Positions 34,050-41,754 of a DNA stretch of 64,000 nucleotides are shown here, in pieces. The notes below the pieces were generated by a model. It saw nothing but the letters and a program-made list of their open reading frames with translations. It searched no databases and was not told where the DNA came from. Source of the DNA: Candidatus Dechloromonas phosphoritropha (lineage in GTDB: Bacteria > Pseudomonadota > Gammaproteobacteria > Burkholderiales > Rhodocyclaceae). The stretch's first letter is position 1. Each line of letters opens with the position of its first letter. The stretch is taken from contig JADKGN010000004.1 in the NCBI GenBank assembly GCA_016722705.1, positions 1,550,001 through 1,614,000 of the forward strand, read 5' to 3'. The translations under genes and the position numbers were made by a program.

Positions 34050-34280
34050 CTAAACCCTTGTTCCATGACCCGCTCTCTCAAGATCGCGCTGGCACTCGAT
34101 GCACGTCTGCACGCCCTGCACCAGGCGCCGGCGCAAATCGTTGATCGCCTCCTCGCAGATGGCGCAAAATTCAGCCGACGGCAGCGCCGCCATACAATCG
34201 GCGCGGCGCGCCATACTGGCCAGAGCATCGCTGCGCATCTCTTCCTCACGCTCTTGCGCGCGGTCAATTTCATCACTCAC
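34050..34280 (-). CDS. TraR/DksA-type C4 zinc-finger protein
   Basis: A 76-residue protein with CAICEEAINDLRRR and TCIECQRDLE, the C4 zinc finger of TraR/DksA-like proteins, preceded by a charged helix. TraR binds the RNA polymerase secondary channel and mimics DksA with ppGpp; phage versions are common next to lysis genes. Its start overlaps the spanin stop by eight bases. The coiled-coil is shorter than DksA's. Confidence 0.88.
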   Translation of the reverse strand: MSDEIDRAQEREEEMRSDALASMARRADCMAALPSAEFCAICEEAINDLRRRLVQGVQTCIECQRDLERAGHGTRV

Positions 34281-34812
34281 TACCTGAAACCTTGTAAAAA
34301 TCAGCTATGGCGTCGATTCGCCCACGGCAGGTGTCGTAGGATCGCCGGGCATAGGCGATCCAGAAAGCGACGTCGGTATCGCTGGCAGTTCCGGCATCGG
34401 CGAGAGCAGGCTCGCCGGCGGGCGCGGGCAATGCTGGATGCTTGAGGCCAGTGGCGTCGTTGAGCAGGCGGACAGTGCCAGGATTAAGGCAAGGGCGGCC
34501 AGTAGTGGTTTTGCGTAGCGCATTCTGAGTCTCCTGTAAAGCGGCGTCGCGGGCTGTTTCGGCCGCCGTAGCGCGCGCCGAGAGCATCTCGCCCTGGCGC
34601 TCGGCCTCCACCAGCGCGTCGAGGTTCTGGCGCGCGGCAGCCTCGTTGGCGCTGGCCTGCGCGGACTTGATGTCAGCGATATCAGCATCCTTGCGCCAGC
34701 CGTTAACCTCCCAGCCAGCGAAAAAAAGCAGCGCGGCGATGGCCACGACAATGATTGCCCGGATGGTTTGATATCCGGCAACTCCGGGTTGTATCCACTG
34801 GACCGGGTTCAT
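34273..34812 (-). CDS. Rz-like inner-membrane spanin
   Basis: A 179-residue protein with an N-terminal membrane anchor (IRAIIVVAIAALLFFAGW) and a long periplasmic coiled coil (SANEAAARQNLDALVEAERQ, SARATAAETARDAALQ). This is the i-spanin layout; it would bridge to an outer-membrane lipoprotein and fuse the membranes at lysis. An out-of-frame lipoprotein gene (34305-34523) lies wholly inside its 3' half, confirming the Rz/Rz1 type. Confidence 0.82.
   Translation of the reverse strand: MNPVQWIQPGVAGYQTIRAIIVVAIAALLFFAGWEVNGWRKDADIADIKSAQASANEAAARQNLDALVEAERQGEMLSARATAAETARDAALQETQNALRKTTTGRPCLNPGTVRLLNDATGLKHPALPAPAGEPALADAGTASDTDVAFWIAYARRSYDTCRGRIDAIADFYKVSGSE
34305..34523 (-). CDS. Rz1-like outer-membrane lipoprotein spanin, embedded in Rz
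   Basis: A 72-residue frame starting MRYAKPLLAALALILALSAC, a textbook lipoprotein signal with cysteine 20, followed by a short proline-rich mature part (HCPRPPASLLSPMPELPAIP). It lies entirely inside the Rz-like gene in a different frame, the arrangement of lambda Rz/Rz1. The two products should form the spanin complex. It is easily missed because a longer frame upstream (to 34781) hides the start. Confidence 0.85.
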   Translation of the reverse strand: MRYAKPLLAALALILALSACSTTPLASSIQHCPRPPASLLSPMPELPAIPTSLSGSPMPGDPTTPAVGESTP

Positions 34813-34976
34813 AGACAGGGCGCCGTCAAGTTATGTCCGGCAGTGCCGGACGGTATCCTCTGGATGACCAGATCACACCCCAACGTCTGGTCCGGGCGAA
34901 TCGCCAGATTGGCAAAAACACAAGCGGCACCGCTCAATAGCAGCAGCCAGAACAGAATGGCGGCCAGATGCTTCAT
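34809..34976 (-). CDS. Small membrane phage protein
   Basis: A 55-residue protein, MKHLAAILFWLLLLSGAAC at its start, with one hydrophobic segment ending in cysteine, then a polar tail with two cysteines. It overlaps the lysozyme stop (34973) and the spanin start (34812) by four bases each, so it is a translationally coupled lysis-cassette gene. It could be a lipoprotein or small holin-like peptide; no family was recognised. Confidence 0.6.
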   Translation of the reverse strand: MKHLAAILFWLLLLSGAACVFANLAIRPDQTLGCDLVIQRIPSGTAGHNLTAPCL

Positions 34977-35485
34977 GGCGCCATCCCCAGGCACTGCTTG
35001 TTCTCCGCCTGGCGGCGCGTCCATAGGCCGCCACAAAGGCGCTTGTTTTCCGGCAGGGAACAATCTTTATTCTTGAAAAAGCGCCAGCGCAGGATTTGCG
35101 CGCAAGCGCCGTCATAGTCGCCGGCGTTCAGCAGCCTGACCAGGTTCGATCCACAGAAAGCAGTCGGACCCACGTTGTACGCCATGTCGACATAGGCATC
35201 GTACTCACCCTGCGTCAGCGGCACCGTCACGCAGCCCTTGAGCTTGCCCTCGTAGGCCTGCACGTCGCGTAGCGCCTTGCCAAGAGCCTTCGGTGGCGTC
35301 GTCCTGTCCGCCAGCTGCACCGGTGAACCGTCATCGCGCGTCGTGCTGCCGAAACCGACCGTCGGCACGTCGCCCGGAACCGGAATAATCGCCTTGTCGC
35401 TGTAGCCCTCGCTGGCTACCAGCGCCACCAGGGCAGTCGCCGAAAGTGCCAGGGCGGCGAGCGCGGAGCGCGGGCGGTTGATCAT
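34973..35485 (-). CDS. Phage endolysin, glycoside hydrolase family 24, SAR type
   Basis: A 170-residue muramidase. The N-terminal hydrophobic, alanine-rich stretch (SALAALALSATALVALVA) fits a signal-anchor-release segment and is followed by the catalytic SEGYSDKAIIPVPGDVPTVG, with the glutamate, an aspartate and threonine of the GH24 site. TQGEYDAYVDMAYNVG is the second conserved helix. The real start is 35485 (MINRPRSAL), overlapping the holin-like stop; the longer frame to 35698 is not coding. Confidence 0.88.
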   Translation of the reverse strand: MINRPRSALAALALSATALVALVASEGYSDKAIIPVPGDVPTVGFGSTTRDDGSPVQLADRTTPPKALGKALRDVQAYEGKLKGCVTVPLTQGEYDAYVDMAYNVGPTAFCGSNLVRLLNAGDYDGACAQILRWRFFKNKDCSLPENKRLCGGLWTRRQAENKQCLGMAP

Positions 35486-35655
35486 GGCTTGGTAAGCGCC
35501 TTTTGCGTGACATTGCCGGCGATGTAGGCGCCGACGGTGGCAATCACCACCGCTGAATAGACGCCGTCGGCGATCTGGCCACCATAAACCAGCGCCGTGG
35601 CACTGGCCAGCGAAGCCAGCGCCAGCAGGAACTTGCGCGAGGAGTAGCTGATCAT
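35482..35655 (-). CDS. Holin-like small membrane protein
   Basis: A 57-residue protein with two hydrophobic segments (FLLALASLASATALVYGG and VYSAVVIATVGAYIAGNV) and a charged end (TQKALTKP). Size, position before the endolysin and the four-base overlaps on both sides suggest a holin or pinholin. Sequence alone cannot prove pore formation. Confidence 0.7.
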   Translation of the reverse strand: MISYSSRKFLLALASLASATALVYGGQIADGVYSAVVIATVGAYIAGNVTQKALTKP

Positions 35656-35741
35656 GACCAGAACCGCCAGGCAATCGCCGCCAACGCGATGGCAGCAAGG
35701 TACAAAATCCAGAACAGGCCAGCGGCGTTGATGTTTTTCAC
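35652..35741 (-). CDS. 29-residue membrane peptide in the lysis cassette
   Basis: A GTG at 35741, nine bases after GGAG, opens a 29-codon frame: MKNINAAGLFWILYLAAIA, continuing with alanine and tryptophan to the stop at 35652. It is a single membrane segment. Both ends overlap neighbouring genes by four bases (GTGA and ATGA), which supports real translation. It may act with the holin-like protein. Confidence 0.6.
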   Translation of the reverse strand: MKNINAAGLFWILYLAAIALAAIAWRFWS

Positions 35742-35944
35742 GGCTTTTGCTCCCCGGGGGCAGACTTTTGATTTTTGGCCAGATAGCGCTTTGGCTCAAT
35801 CCAGCACGGGGTGTTCTCGTGGAAAATCCGCGCCCGCGTCTCAAGGGTGGGCGCCGCATTGCAATAGCCGTAATCGTCCAACCCCCAGCGCGGGGCGTTG
35901 GATTTGATAGAGTCGACGTAGTGGAGGCAGTCAATGCAGCGCAT
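35738..35944 (-). CDS. Small cysteine-rich phage protein
   Basis: A 68-residue protein: MRCIDCLHYVDSIK at the start, CNAAPTLETRARIF, then ENTPCWIEPKRYLAK. The CxxC plus two further cysteines suggests a zinc ribbon. It begins the overlapping lysis chain (stop overlaps the 29-residue peptide). Function unknown. Confidence 0.65.
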   Translation of the reverse strand: MRCIDCLHYVDSIKSNAPRWGLDDYGYCNAAPTLETRARIFHENTPCWIEPKRYLAKNQKSAPGEQKP

Positions 35945-36033
35945 GCAAACAGATTGCCTTGCGCGCGCGAGAGGAGCTCAGTAAAAGGCTTTACTTGTTG
36001 CGGCGAGGTTGGCGCGCGCCATCGGCCATTCGG

Positions 36034-36252
36034 CTATTCTTTTTGTGCCTTCGCCAGGTCTTCCCTGAGCCGCCGCAGCTTTTCCTGCTTGACGTGGATA
36101 TCGCTGTCGTAGCGGGTCGCCACCGCCTGCATCTCGGTCGCCAGGCTGTGTTCCAGGGTGGCGCCGGCCAGGTTGTTGCTGGCCAGCGATTTGCGTTCCT
36201 TGATCGTATTCAACTCCGCGTCGCGCGCCTGCTGGCTTTGGCTGATCGGCAT
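36034..36252 (-). CDS. Small coiled-coil phage protein
   Basis: A 72-residue frame starting MPISQSQQARDAELNTIKER and ending KLRRLREDLAKAQKE, highly charged and helical. It is the most upstream gene of the minus-strand block. It overlaps, antisense, the doubtful 5' end of the plus-strand tail gene beginning at 36158, and only one of the two is likely to be translated there; protein-like composition favours this one. Bases 35945-36033 between it and the next gene hold no gene. Confidence 0.5.
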   Translation of the reverse strand: MPISQSQQARDAELNTIKERKSLASNNLAGATLEHSLATEMQAVATRYDSDIHVKQEKLRRLREDLAKAQKE

Positions 36253-37276
36253 CGCCACCGTCCAGTTCGGCGCCTGGGTGTCCGATGCCAGCCTGACGGC
36301 GCCGGAGAAGTCAGAATGGTGGTACGACGCAGGTAATGTGGTCGGCGGGCAGATATTTCGCCCAGTCATGGTCTTCCCCGATACTGCCCGCTTCAATGCC
36401 GTCGCCGTCAGCAACCTGCCGCTTTCCGCCGACGTGCTCGGCCTTGATCCAGTCCGTCTTCCGGTCGATGGCCGCGTGCCGATTCTGCGCAAGGGTGATG
36501 TCGTCGTTGTGCATCACACGGCGACCACCTCACCGGCCACCGTCAGTAACGGCCAGACGGTCAATCTCGGCCGCGAGCGCATCGCTCGCATGCGTGTCAT
36601 CGGCAACGACGGCAATACGATCGCCACCGGCTACAGCACCAACCTCGACGCCGGGACCGTTACTTTCAGCGCCGTCGCCGGCTACAGCCAGCCGGTGCGC
36701 ATCGAGCACCGCATCGAGGATATGGCGCTGTGCTCGGATGCCCAGATCAACGGCGATCTGGCCATTACCCGGCCGCTTACCCACGATTTCCCGCTCGGGT
36801 CGTATGTGAGCTCTGCCCTGCTCATGGGCGACCTGCGCGCCCGCGTTTCTGTGTTTTTCGACCAGCAGACTTTCATCGGGTGGTCCGATACGCTCTCAGG
36901 TGGCGCCGCCACCGGCACCTACAACCGCACCCAGTACCCGGTCATCGTCACCAACCGCGGAGCGATTCAGGAGCGCTGGGAGATCGTATTCACCAACAGC
37001 ACGACAATCAACGTCATCGGTGAAACCATCGGCCAGATCGTCACCGGACACGCCATCGTCAATGACCTGGCGCCGCTCAACCCGGAAACCGCCGTGCCGT
37101 ATTTCAGCATCGCCAAGGAAGGATGGGGTGCCGGTTGGGCGGCTGGCAACGTTATCCGCATGAATACCGTCGCCGCCAACTACCCGGTCTGGGTAGCCCG
37201 CACCGCGCTGCAAGGAAACCCGACGCAACAATCCGACCAATTCACCCTCGGCATCCGTGGCGATGTCGATGCTTAA
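36158..37276 (+). CDS. Phage structural (tail-type) protein, probably missing its 5' end
   Basis: The frame gives up to 372 residues; convincing protein sequence starts near residue 48 (APEKSEWWYDAGNVVGG) and includes RIEHRIEDMALCSDAQING and PLTHDFPLGSYVSSALLMGD, beta-rich segments like those of phage tail or tail-associated proteins. The first 35 codons are antisense to another likely gene and look non-coding. The gene therefore seems to be the 3' part of a larger one fused to the lysis block at about 36.25 kb. GTG at 36158 is only a nominal start. Confidence 0.55.
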   Translation: MAPARLLLASDLRSLIVFNSASRACWLWLIGIATVQFGAWVSDASLTAPEKSEWWYDAGNVVGGQIFRPVMVFPDTARFNAVAVSNLPLSADVLGLDPVRLPVDGRVPILRKGDVVVVHHTATTSPATVSNGQTVNLGRERIARMRVIGNDGNTIATGYSTNLDAGTVTFSAVAGYSQPVRIEHRIEDMALCSDAQINGDLAITRPLTHDFPLGSYVSSALLMGDLRARVSVFFDQQTFIGWSDTLSGGAATGTYNRTQYPVIVTNRGAIQERWEIVFTNSTTINVIGETIGQIVTGHAIVNDLAPLNPETAVPYFSIAKEGWGAGWAAGNVIRMNTVAANYPVWVARTALQGNPTQQSDQFTLGIRGDVDA

Positions 37277-37288
37277 CCGGAGTCAATA

Positions 37289-38506
37289 ATGCCAACGATC
37301 AAGACAAAATGGTTTTCCAGCGGTATGGCTGGCGCCCCGGCGCTTTCTGGAACTGTCGGCGCCATGATCGCCGTGCTCGACGCCTGCCTCAAGAACGGCT
37401 TTAATCTGACCACGCTTACCAGCCTGGTAATCGCCTCAAACGTGGCCAAGGCGACCAAGGCAGGGCATGGCTACATCGTCAATCAGGCACTGGATGTGGA
37501 AGGCATCACAGGCGCCTGCGCGGAGATTAACGGGCAGGTCCGCGTAGCCTCGGTTACGACAGACACGTTTACTTTCGCTGCGGGCGGAATATCCGACCAG
37601 ACGGCAACCGGGACGATCACATGCAAGGCATCCCCCGCGGGATGGGTCAAGCCTTTCTCGGCCACCAATCTCGGCGTCTACCGTTCTGGCAATGGCCTTT
37701 CATCGCTACAGTGCATCAAGGTTGATGACACCGTTGGTCAGTATTCATCTGTCACGGGGGCGGAAGACTACACGGATATCTCAACTGCAGTCAGCGCCTT
37801 CGGGACGAACTATTTCAAAAAGTCCAGTACGACGGACGCGACCGCCCGACCATGGGTGCTTGTTGCGGATGACAAGACGGTTTACCTCGGCGTCGCATGG
37901 AATAGCGGCGCGGCATACGATTTCTATAGCTTTGGGGATTTCAATTCCACCATCCCTGCCGACGGCGCAATTTTTCGGCTCCAAGGCTTGGCCAACGCGG
38001 CGCCGGGAGCTTTTGGGCAGTATTCATCCTGCAACGATGCGTACACATATGCGCCGAACCAGGGAGTTGTGTCGCGGGCTTACTCCCAGATATTCGGCGC
38101 AACGCCGATACATCAAGCCTCAATGTGCGCCGCCTCTTCGATGGGGTCCGCGACTTCGTATTTAACTTACCACTGGGCGCTATCCGCAAACCGCGGAGTA
38201 AGTACGACCGCCAACGCGCCGGCATATGCCACCCCCGCGCTTGGCGACAACGGATACCACTTTTTACCCGTTTATCTGTTCGAGTCAACAGCCAGCGGCC
38301 TGTCTATTCGGGGCGTGGCGCGCGGACTATTGCACGTATTGGAATATCTTCCCTTCGCCTCTGGGTATCAGGTGCAGGTAGGTGTTGATAACGTACCCGA
38401 GGGGATTGTCTTAATGGTTCGGTCAGCAGGACAGGCGGTATCCGGCGCCGGACCAGCGTACACATATCCCAGTGCTGTGCTCGCCTTCAAGCTCGGGGAT
38501 TTCTGA
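37289..38506 (+). CDS. Phage structural protein of unknown family
   Basis: A 405-residue protein, preceded by CCGGAGTC at a good distance from the ATG. The sequence is glycine-, alanine- and threonine-rich with ISDQTATGTITCKASPAGW, GAEDYTDISTAVSAFGTNY and DDKTVYLGVAW, the style of phage tail or decoration proteins in siphovirus-like Mu relatives. It forms a tight series with the three genes that follow. I can assign no exact role. Confidence 0.68.
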   Translation: MPTIKTKWFSSGMAGAPALSGTVGAMIAVLDACLKNGFNLTTLTSLVIASNVAKATKAGHGYIVNQALDVEGITGACAEINGQVRVASVTTDTFTFAAGGISDQTATGTITCKASPAGWVKPFSATNLGVYRSGNGLSSLQCIKVDDTVGQYSSVTGAEDYTDISTAVSAFGTNYFKKSSTTDATARPWVLVADDKTVYLGVAWNSGAAYDFYSFGDFNSTIPADGAIFRLQGLANAAPGAFGQYSSCNDAYTYAPNQGVVSRAYSQIFGATPIHQASMCAASSMGSATSYLTYHWALSANRGVSTTANAPAYATPALGDNGYHFLPVYLFESTASGLSIRGVARGLLHVLEYLPFASGYQVQVGVDNVPEGIVLMVRSAGQAVSGAGPAYTYPSAVLAFKLGDF

Positions 38507-38871
38507 TGGCTTCGGCGGCGCTATATGGCGCCACCGTCATAACCTTCGCGCCTGGTAGGAGAAATTTATCCACCTTGCACGTGAGGTTACTTCTTGGCGG
38601 CCCCTTGGCGCAGAAAGACCAGCAAAACGGGGGGACGTATAAGGTTATAGGAACCGTCGCCATCGCGGGAACGCCAGATGTCATGGTAGAGCGGCGTGTC
38701 GTGCTATACGATGTGCGCACCCGCCGCCCGGGGCGCACCGTAATCAGTTCCAGGGATGGCGCATACGCCTTCTACAATGTGCGACTGGGACCGTGGTTCG
38801 TCGTTTCCTTTGATCACACGGCGGAATACAACGCCGTGATTGCTGACAACCAGTACGGGATACCGATGTAA
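38506..38871 (+). CDS. Phage protein with a carboxypeptidase-regulatory-like fold
   Basis: A 121-residue protein whose second half (VERRVVLYDVRTRRPGRTV, then SRDGAYAFYNVRLGPWFVV) has the pattern of a small beta-sandwich regulatory-like domain found in phage tail-associated proteins. Its start shares a base with the previous stop, and its stop overlaps the next start. Function not known. Confidence 0.62.
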   Translation: MASAALYGATVITFAPGRRNLSTLHVRLLLGGPLAQKDQQNGGTYKVIGTVAIAGTPDVMVERRVVLYDVRTRRPGRTVISSRDGAYAFYNVRLGPWFVVSFDHTAEYNAVIADNQYGIPM

Positions 38872-39293
38872 TGGATGTCTCGACTACAGTCCGCACCGCC
38901 ATGCGCAACGGCGCCATGCTAGGGTTAGCCACGCAGATCGCCGCTGCTGGCGCCGGGTCGAGGTTGGCGTTTTTTTCAACCGCCAAACCAACAGCCGGAG
39001 GTTCACCAGGCGGCCCGCCAATGGTCGCCGTGATCCTGGGTTTTCCCGTCGGAACGGTATCCGCCGGCATCCTGACCCTATCTGATACTGCCTTTGCCCA
39101 GATCACCGCTGGCGGAAGCGCCGTCTGGGCGCGCCTGTTTGACGCTGCCGACACCTGGATCGCCGACTACACCGTCGGCACCCAGGCTATGCACGACAGC
39201 GACCCGGCCACCGCCGAAGTAATCCTGGCAGCGACCACGCTCTACACCGGGGCCTTCCTGGCGCTGATCGGGGCGCAGATTGTCGCCAACTAA
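38871..39293 (+). CDS. Phage tail-region protein, unknown
   Basis: A 140-residue protein (MDVSTTVRTAMRNGAMLGLA at the start) with GSRLAFFSTAKPTAGGSPGG and a C-terminus rich in alanine. Similar short proteins stand next to tail genes in other Mu-like phages, but I cannot name the family securely. Its end overlaps the following large gene by 14 bases. Confidence 0.6.
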   Translation: MDVSTTVRTAMRNGAMLGLATQIAAAGAGSRLAFFSTAKPTAGGSPGGPPMVAVILGFPVGTVSAGILTLSDTAFAQITAGGSAVWARLFDAADTWIADYTVGTQAMHDSDPATAEVILAATTLYTGAFLALIGAQIVAN

Positions 39294-41175
39294 CCTGCAC
39301 TTCAAAACCCACCAGCCGGTCACCACCGCGCTGCGCTTCGGGGCCGAAGATACCCATGGTGGCGAGCAATTCACCGCCACCATGGCCGCTGCGGTGGTCG
39401 TCAGCGCCCATCCGCACCTGACAACACATACCGGATATGTCGCCAGCCTGGACGTTACGGTCAACCTCGAAATTGCGCCGGAATTGCGGGCCATCTACGA
39501 CAACAGCGTCAACCGTACTGCCCACCTGTGGGCTGGCGCTGCCTGGCAAGTCGCCGCGCCGAATAATCCATCGGTATCCGCCCGCCACCGCGTATCCGCC
39601 AAGGCCGAAGCCAACCCGTCACCGGCCATCGCCGACGGCCTCTCGCTGCCGGCCGACACCGCCACCACCTGGCAGACTGCCGACCGCGTCCATAGCCCCG
39701 CCCTCGCCGTGCCCTGGGTCGCCGGCCTGCGGCGCGCAACAGAGCGCACGGCCGCATTCAAGGAACTACTGCGCAACAATCGTCCGCAACTCATCGCGCC
39801 ATTCACCGATGCCGCCGCGCTTCCGGCTTACCAGGAAGACCGCTGGAAAGACCTTTACCGCAGCCCGCGCCCTGGCCTGATCCTGCCCTGGGGAGAAGCC
39901 GAGCGCCGTCAACGCGCGCTGGTCACTGATTTCGGCGTCGGCGCGCCGATCCTGATCTACACCCGCATACCCTGGCAACGGGGCAGCACGCCAGCGTATG
40001 GTCAGCACGACTACACCGTCCCCCCGCCCGCCCACGTGTCGTGCTACCAGCCGATCCCCGGCATCGCCAACCTGCGTTTCTGGGAACTCGCCGCCGAAGC
40101 CAGCCTCAATTTCCGTTTTCGCTGCCCGCATGCCGCCGGTGAAGGTAGCGGCGAAACCCTTATCATTCCCGTCCGGAGGGTTTACATGACCACCAATACG
40201 CAAACGCTGGTGCTGGACAGCACCGGGCAGCCGATCCCGACCAATAATATGCGCCTGGGCATCGATGTCGATTCCTGGGTATGGTCCTGGTCGGCCAATG
40301 TGCCCGGCAGCTATCTATCACTGCTGCAGGCCTCGCCCGGGAATCTGGTCGAAGTCATCGCCACGCTCAACGGGACGGCCTTCCGCTTTGCCGTCGAACG
40401 CATCCAGCGCGACCGTCGCTTCGCGCAATCCACCCTGGCGATCTCCGGCCGTGGGCGCGCCGCCTGGCTCGCAGATCCCTACGCCGATATTGTCTCGCGC
40501 GCCAATGCCGAGGCGCTGACCGCGCAGCAGCTGATGGCTGATGCGCTAACCGAAAATGGGGTGTCGATCGGCTGGGATCTCGACTGGCAAATTACCGACT
40601 GGCTGGTCCCAGCTGGCGCCTGGCAACACAGCGGCACCGCGATGGATGCCTGTCTCGCCATCGCTGGCGCCGGCGGCGCCTATATCCAGGCGCACCGTAC
40701 CGATCAAGTCCTGCGCGTGCTGCCGCGCTACCCAGCTGCACCATGGGCCTGGGCGGGCCTGACCCCGGATATCCAGTTGCCCGAAGACGTCTGCGTGACC
40801 GAGGGGATCGAGTGGATCGACCGGCCGGCCTACAACGCTGTTTTCATCTCTGGGCAGGCTGGGGGGATCATGGCGCACGTCACCCGCGCCGGAACCGATG
40901 GCGCGAAGGTGGCGCCGATGGTCGCCGATCCGCTGATCACGCATGCCGATGCGGGGCGCCAGCGCGGTATCGCAGTCCTGGGCGACACCGGCCGGCAGAA
41001 ACTCATCTCGCTCAGCCTGCCGGTTCTCTCGGAGCTGGGTATCGTTCCGCCAGGAAAACTCGTCCGCTATACCGAAAATGGCCAGCAGCACCTTGGCCTG
41101 ACGCGTAGCGTCCAGGTGGCCAGCGACTTTCCTAAACTGCGCCAGACAATCACGGTGGAAAGCCATGTCCTATAA
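39280..41175 (+). CDS. Large phage tail-type protein
   Basis: A protein of up to 631 residues, the largest product of the plus-strand block. The start is a TTG overlapping the upstream stop; the N-terminal residues (LHFKTHQPVTTALRFG) look coding, so an early start is preferred. Features include VTVNLEIAPELRAIYDN, GLRRATERTAAFKELLRN and a second half (NNMRLGIDVDSWVWSWSANV, YLSLLQASPGNLVEVIATLN) reminiscent of baseplate-hub or tail-tip proteins. Role inferred from size and place. Confidence 0.62.
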   Translation: MSPTNLHFKTHQPVTTALRFGAEDTHGGEQFTATMAAAVVVSAHPHLTTHTGYVASLDVTVNLEIAPELRAIYDNSVNRTAHLWAGAAWQVAAPNNPSVSARHRVSAKAEANPSPAIADGLSLPADTATTWQTADRVHSPALAVPWVAGLRRATERTAAFKELLRNNRPQLIAPFTDAAALPAYQEDRWKDLYRSPRPGLILPWGEAERRQRALVTDFGVGAPILIYTRIPWQRGSTPAYGQHDYTVPPPAHVSCYQPIPGIANLRFWELAAEASLNFRFRCPHAAGEGSGETLIIPVRRVYMTTNTQTLVLDSTGQPIPTNNMRLGIDVDSWVWSWSANVPGSYLSLLQASPGNLVEVIATLNGTAFRFAVERIQRDRRFAQSTLAISGRGRAAWLADPYADIVSRANAEALTAQQLMADALTENGVSIGWDLDWQITDWLVPAGAWQHSGTAMDACLAIAGAGGAYIQAHRTDQVLRVLPRYPAAPWAWAGLTPDIQLPEDVCVTEGIEWIDRPAYNAVFISGQAGGIMAHVTRAGTDGAKVAPMVADPLITHADAGRQRGIAVLGDTGRQKLISLSLPVLSELGIVPPGKLVRYTENGQQHLGLTRSVQVASDFPKLRQTITVESHVL

Positions 41176-41389
41176 CCTCTACAAGGCACTCCGCGCGCTG
41201 ACTCCAGGCGCACGGCTGATGATTGGAACGGTGACTGTCGTTGAGATAGGCCGGGTGACCGTCGAATTACCGGATGGATCAATTCAGGTGGCTAGAGGGG
41301 TTGCATCGGTCGGCAACAGGGTCTATTTGAGAGATGGATCAATCGAAGGGATTGCGCCTTCATTGTCGGTAGTCGTGATCGAAATCTGA
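41165..41389 (+). CDS. Small phage tail-region protein
   Basis: A 74-residue protein (MSYNLYKALRALTPGARLMI), beta-rich with two DGSI repeats (ELPDGSIQVARG, LRDGSIEGIAP). It overlaps the preceding gene by 11 bases and is the last gene before the right prophage end. Bases 41390-41489 contain only end-repeat sequence. Confidence 0.6.
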   Translation: MSYNLYKALRALTPGARLMIGTVTVVEIGRVTVELPDGSIQVARGVASVGNRVYLRDGSIEGIAPSLSVVVIEI

Positions 41390-41489
41390 CCTACAGCACC
41401 ACCCACAGTAAATTTTGTTTTCTGTCGATAAACAAATTCTACGGTCGTTTATCTCGCTTGTTGATGCTCATTTATCTCGCGCGGCTTTA
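41390..41489. repeat. Right end of the Mu-like element with repeated end motifs
   Basis: TTTATCTCGC occurs twice (41455-41464 and 41471-41480), equivalent to GCGAGATAAA read inward from the right end. The left end has GAGATATT at 27308 and the related GCGATATTTG and CTATATCGC shortly inside. Such repeated sites at the ends are what Mu-type transposases bind. No gene is present in these 100 bases. Confidence 0.6.
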
Positions 41490-41733
41490 CCGTAGCCATT
41501 GGGGAATCGAGAACCAACTTCATTGGATGCTTGATGTCACGATGGGCGAGGACGGCAGTACGGTGCGTAAAGACCATGCGCCACAAAACCTCTCCCTGCT
41601 CAAGAAGATCGTCCTCAATCTCATTCGCCTGGATAAGACCGACAAAAAGAAATGCAGCTTGCGCTTGAAGCGCAAGCGGGCAGCCTGGGATGATGAGGTA
41701 CGCATGAACATGTTGGGATTTCCGGCATTATGA
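41490..41733 (+). pseudogene. ISAs1-family transposase, 3' part
   Basis: This encodes RSHWGIENQLHWMLDVTMGE onward to KRAAWDDEVRMNMLGFPAL, the C-terminal quarter of an ISAs1 transposase, carrying the IEN glutamate expected as the third catalytic residue. It continues, in frame and without loss, the fragment ending at 27295. The ISAs1 right inverted repeat follows at 41738-41754. Confidence 0.93.
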
Positions 41734-41754
41734 TGTTCGAGTGCGGAGGCCCTG

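Larger units (their letters stand above)
27296..41489. mobile_element. Mu-like transposable prophage remnant, 14.2 kb
   Basis: The element is flanked by CCGTAG at 27290-27295 and 41490-41495 (5-6 bp duplication). Its ends are imperfect inverted repeats: left TAAAGGGGACTGAGATATT, right read inward TAAAGCCGCGCGAGATAAA. GAGATA-type motifs recur near the ends (right: twice within 41455-41480). Content: Mu-type lysis, DUF2730, DUF3486, terminase, DUF935 portal, F-like and G-like genes on the minus strand, and tail-type genes on the plus strand. No transposase A/B, repressor, major capsid, sheath or tape-measure gene is recognisable, so it is defective and appears rearranged, since Mu late genes normally share one direction. 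Confidence 0.87.
26278..41754 (+). mobile_element. ISAs1-family insertion sequence, interrupted by a prophage; 10-bp target duplication
   Basis: The outer ends are CAGGGCCTCCGCACTCG at 26278 and its inverted copy ending at 41754. ACCCGTCGCC is duplicated at 26268-26277 and 41755-41764, the 8-10 bp expected of ISAs1. The element proper is only about 1.28 kb: bases 27296-41489 belong to an inserted Mu-like prophage. It interrupts a RAYT gene. Confidence 0.9.

Noticed and set aside
41400..41489. Possible CRISPR-like short repeats (TTTATCTCGC twice)
   Set aside because: Only two short units with no regular spacers; better explained as transposable-phage end motifs.
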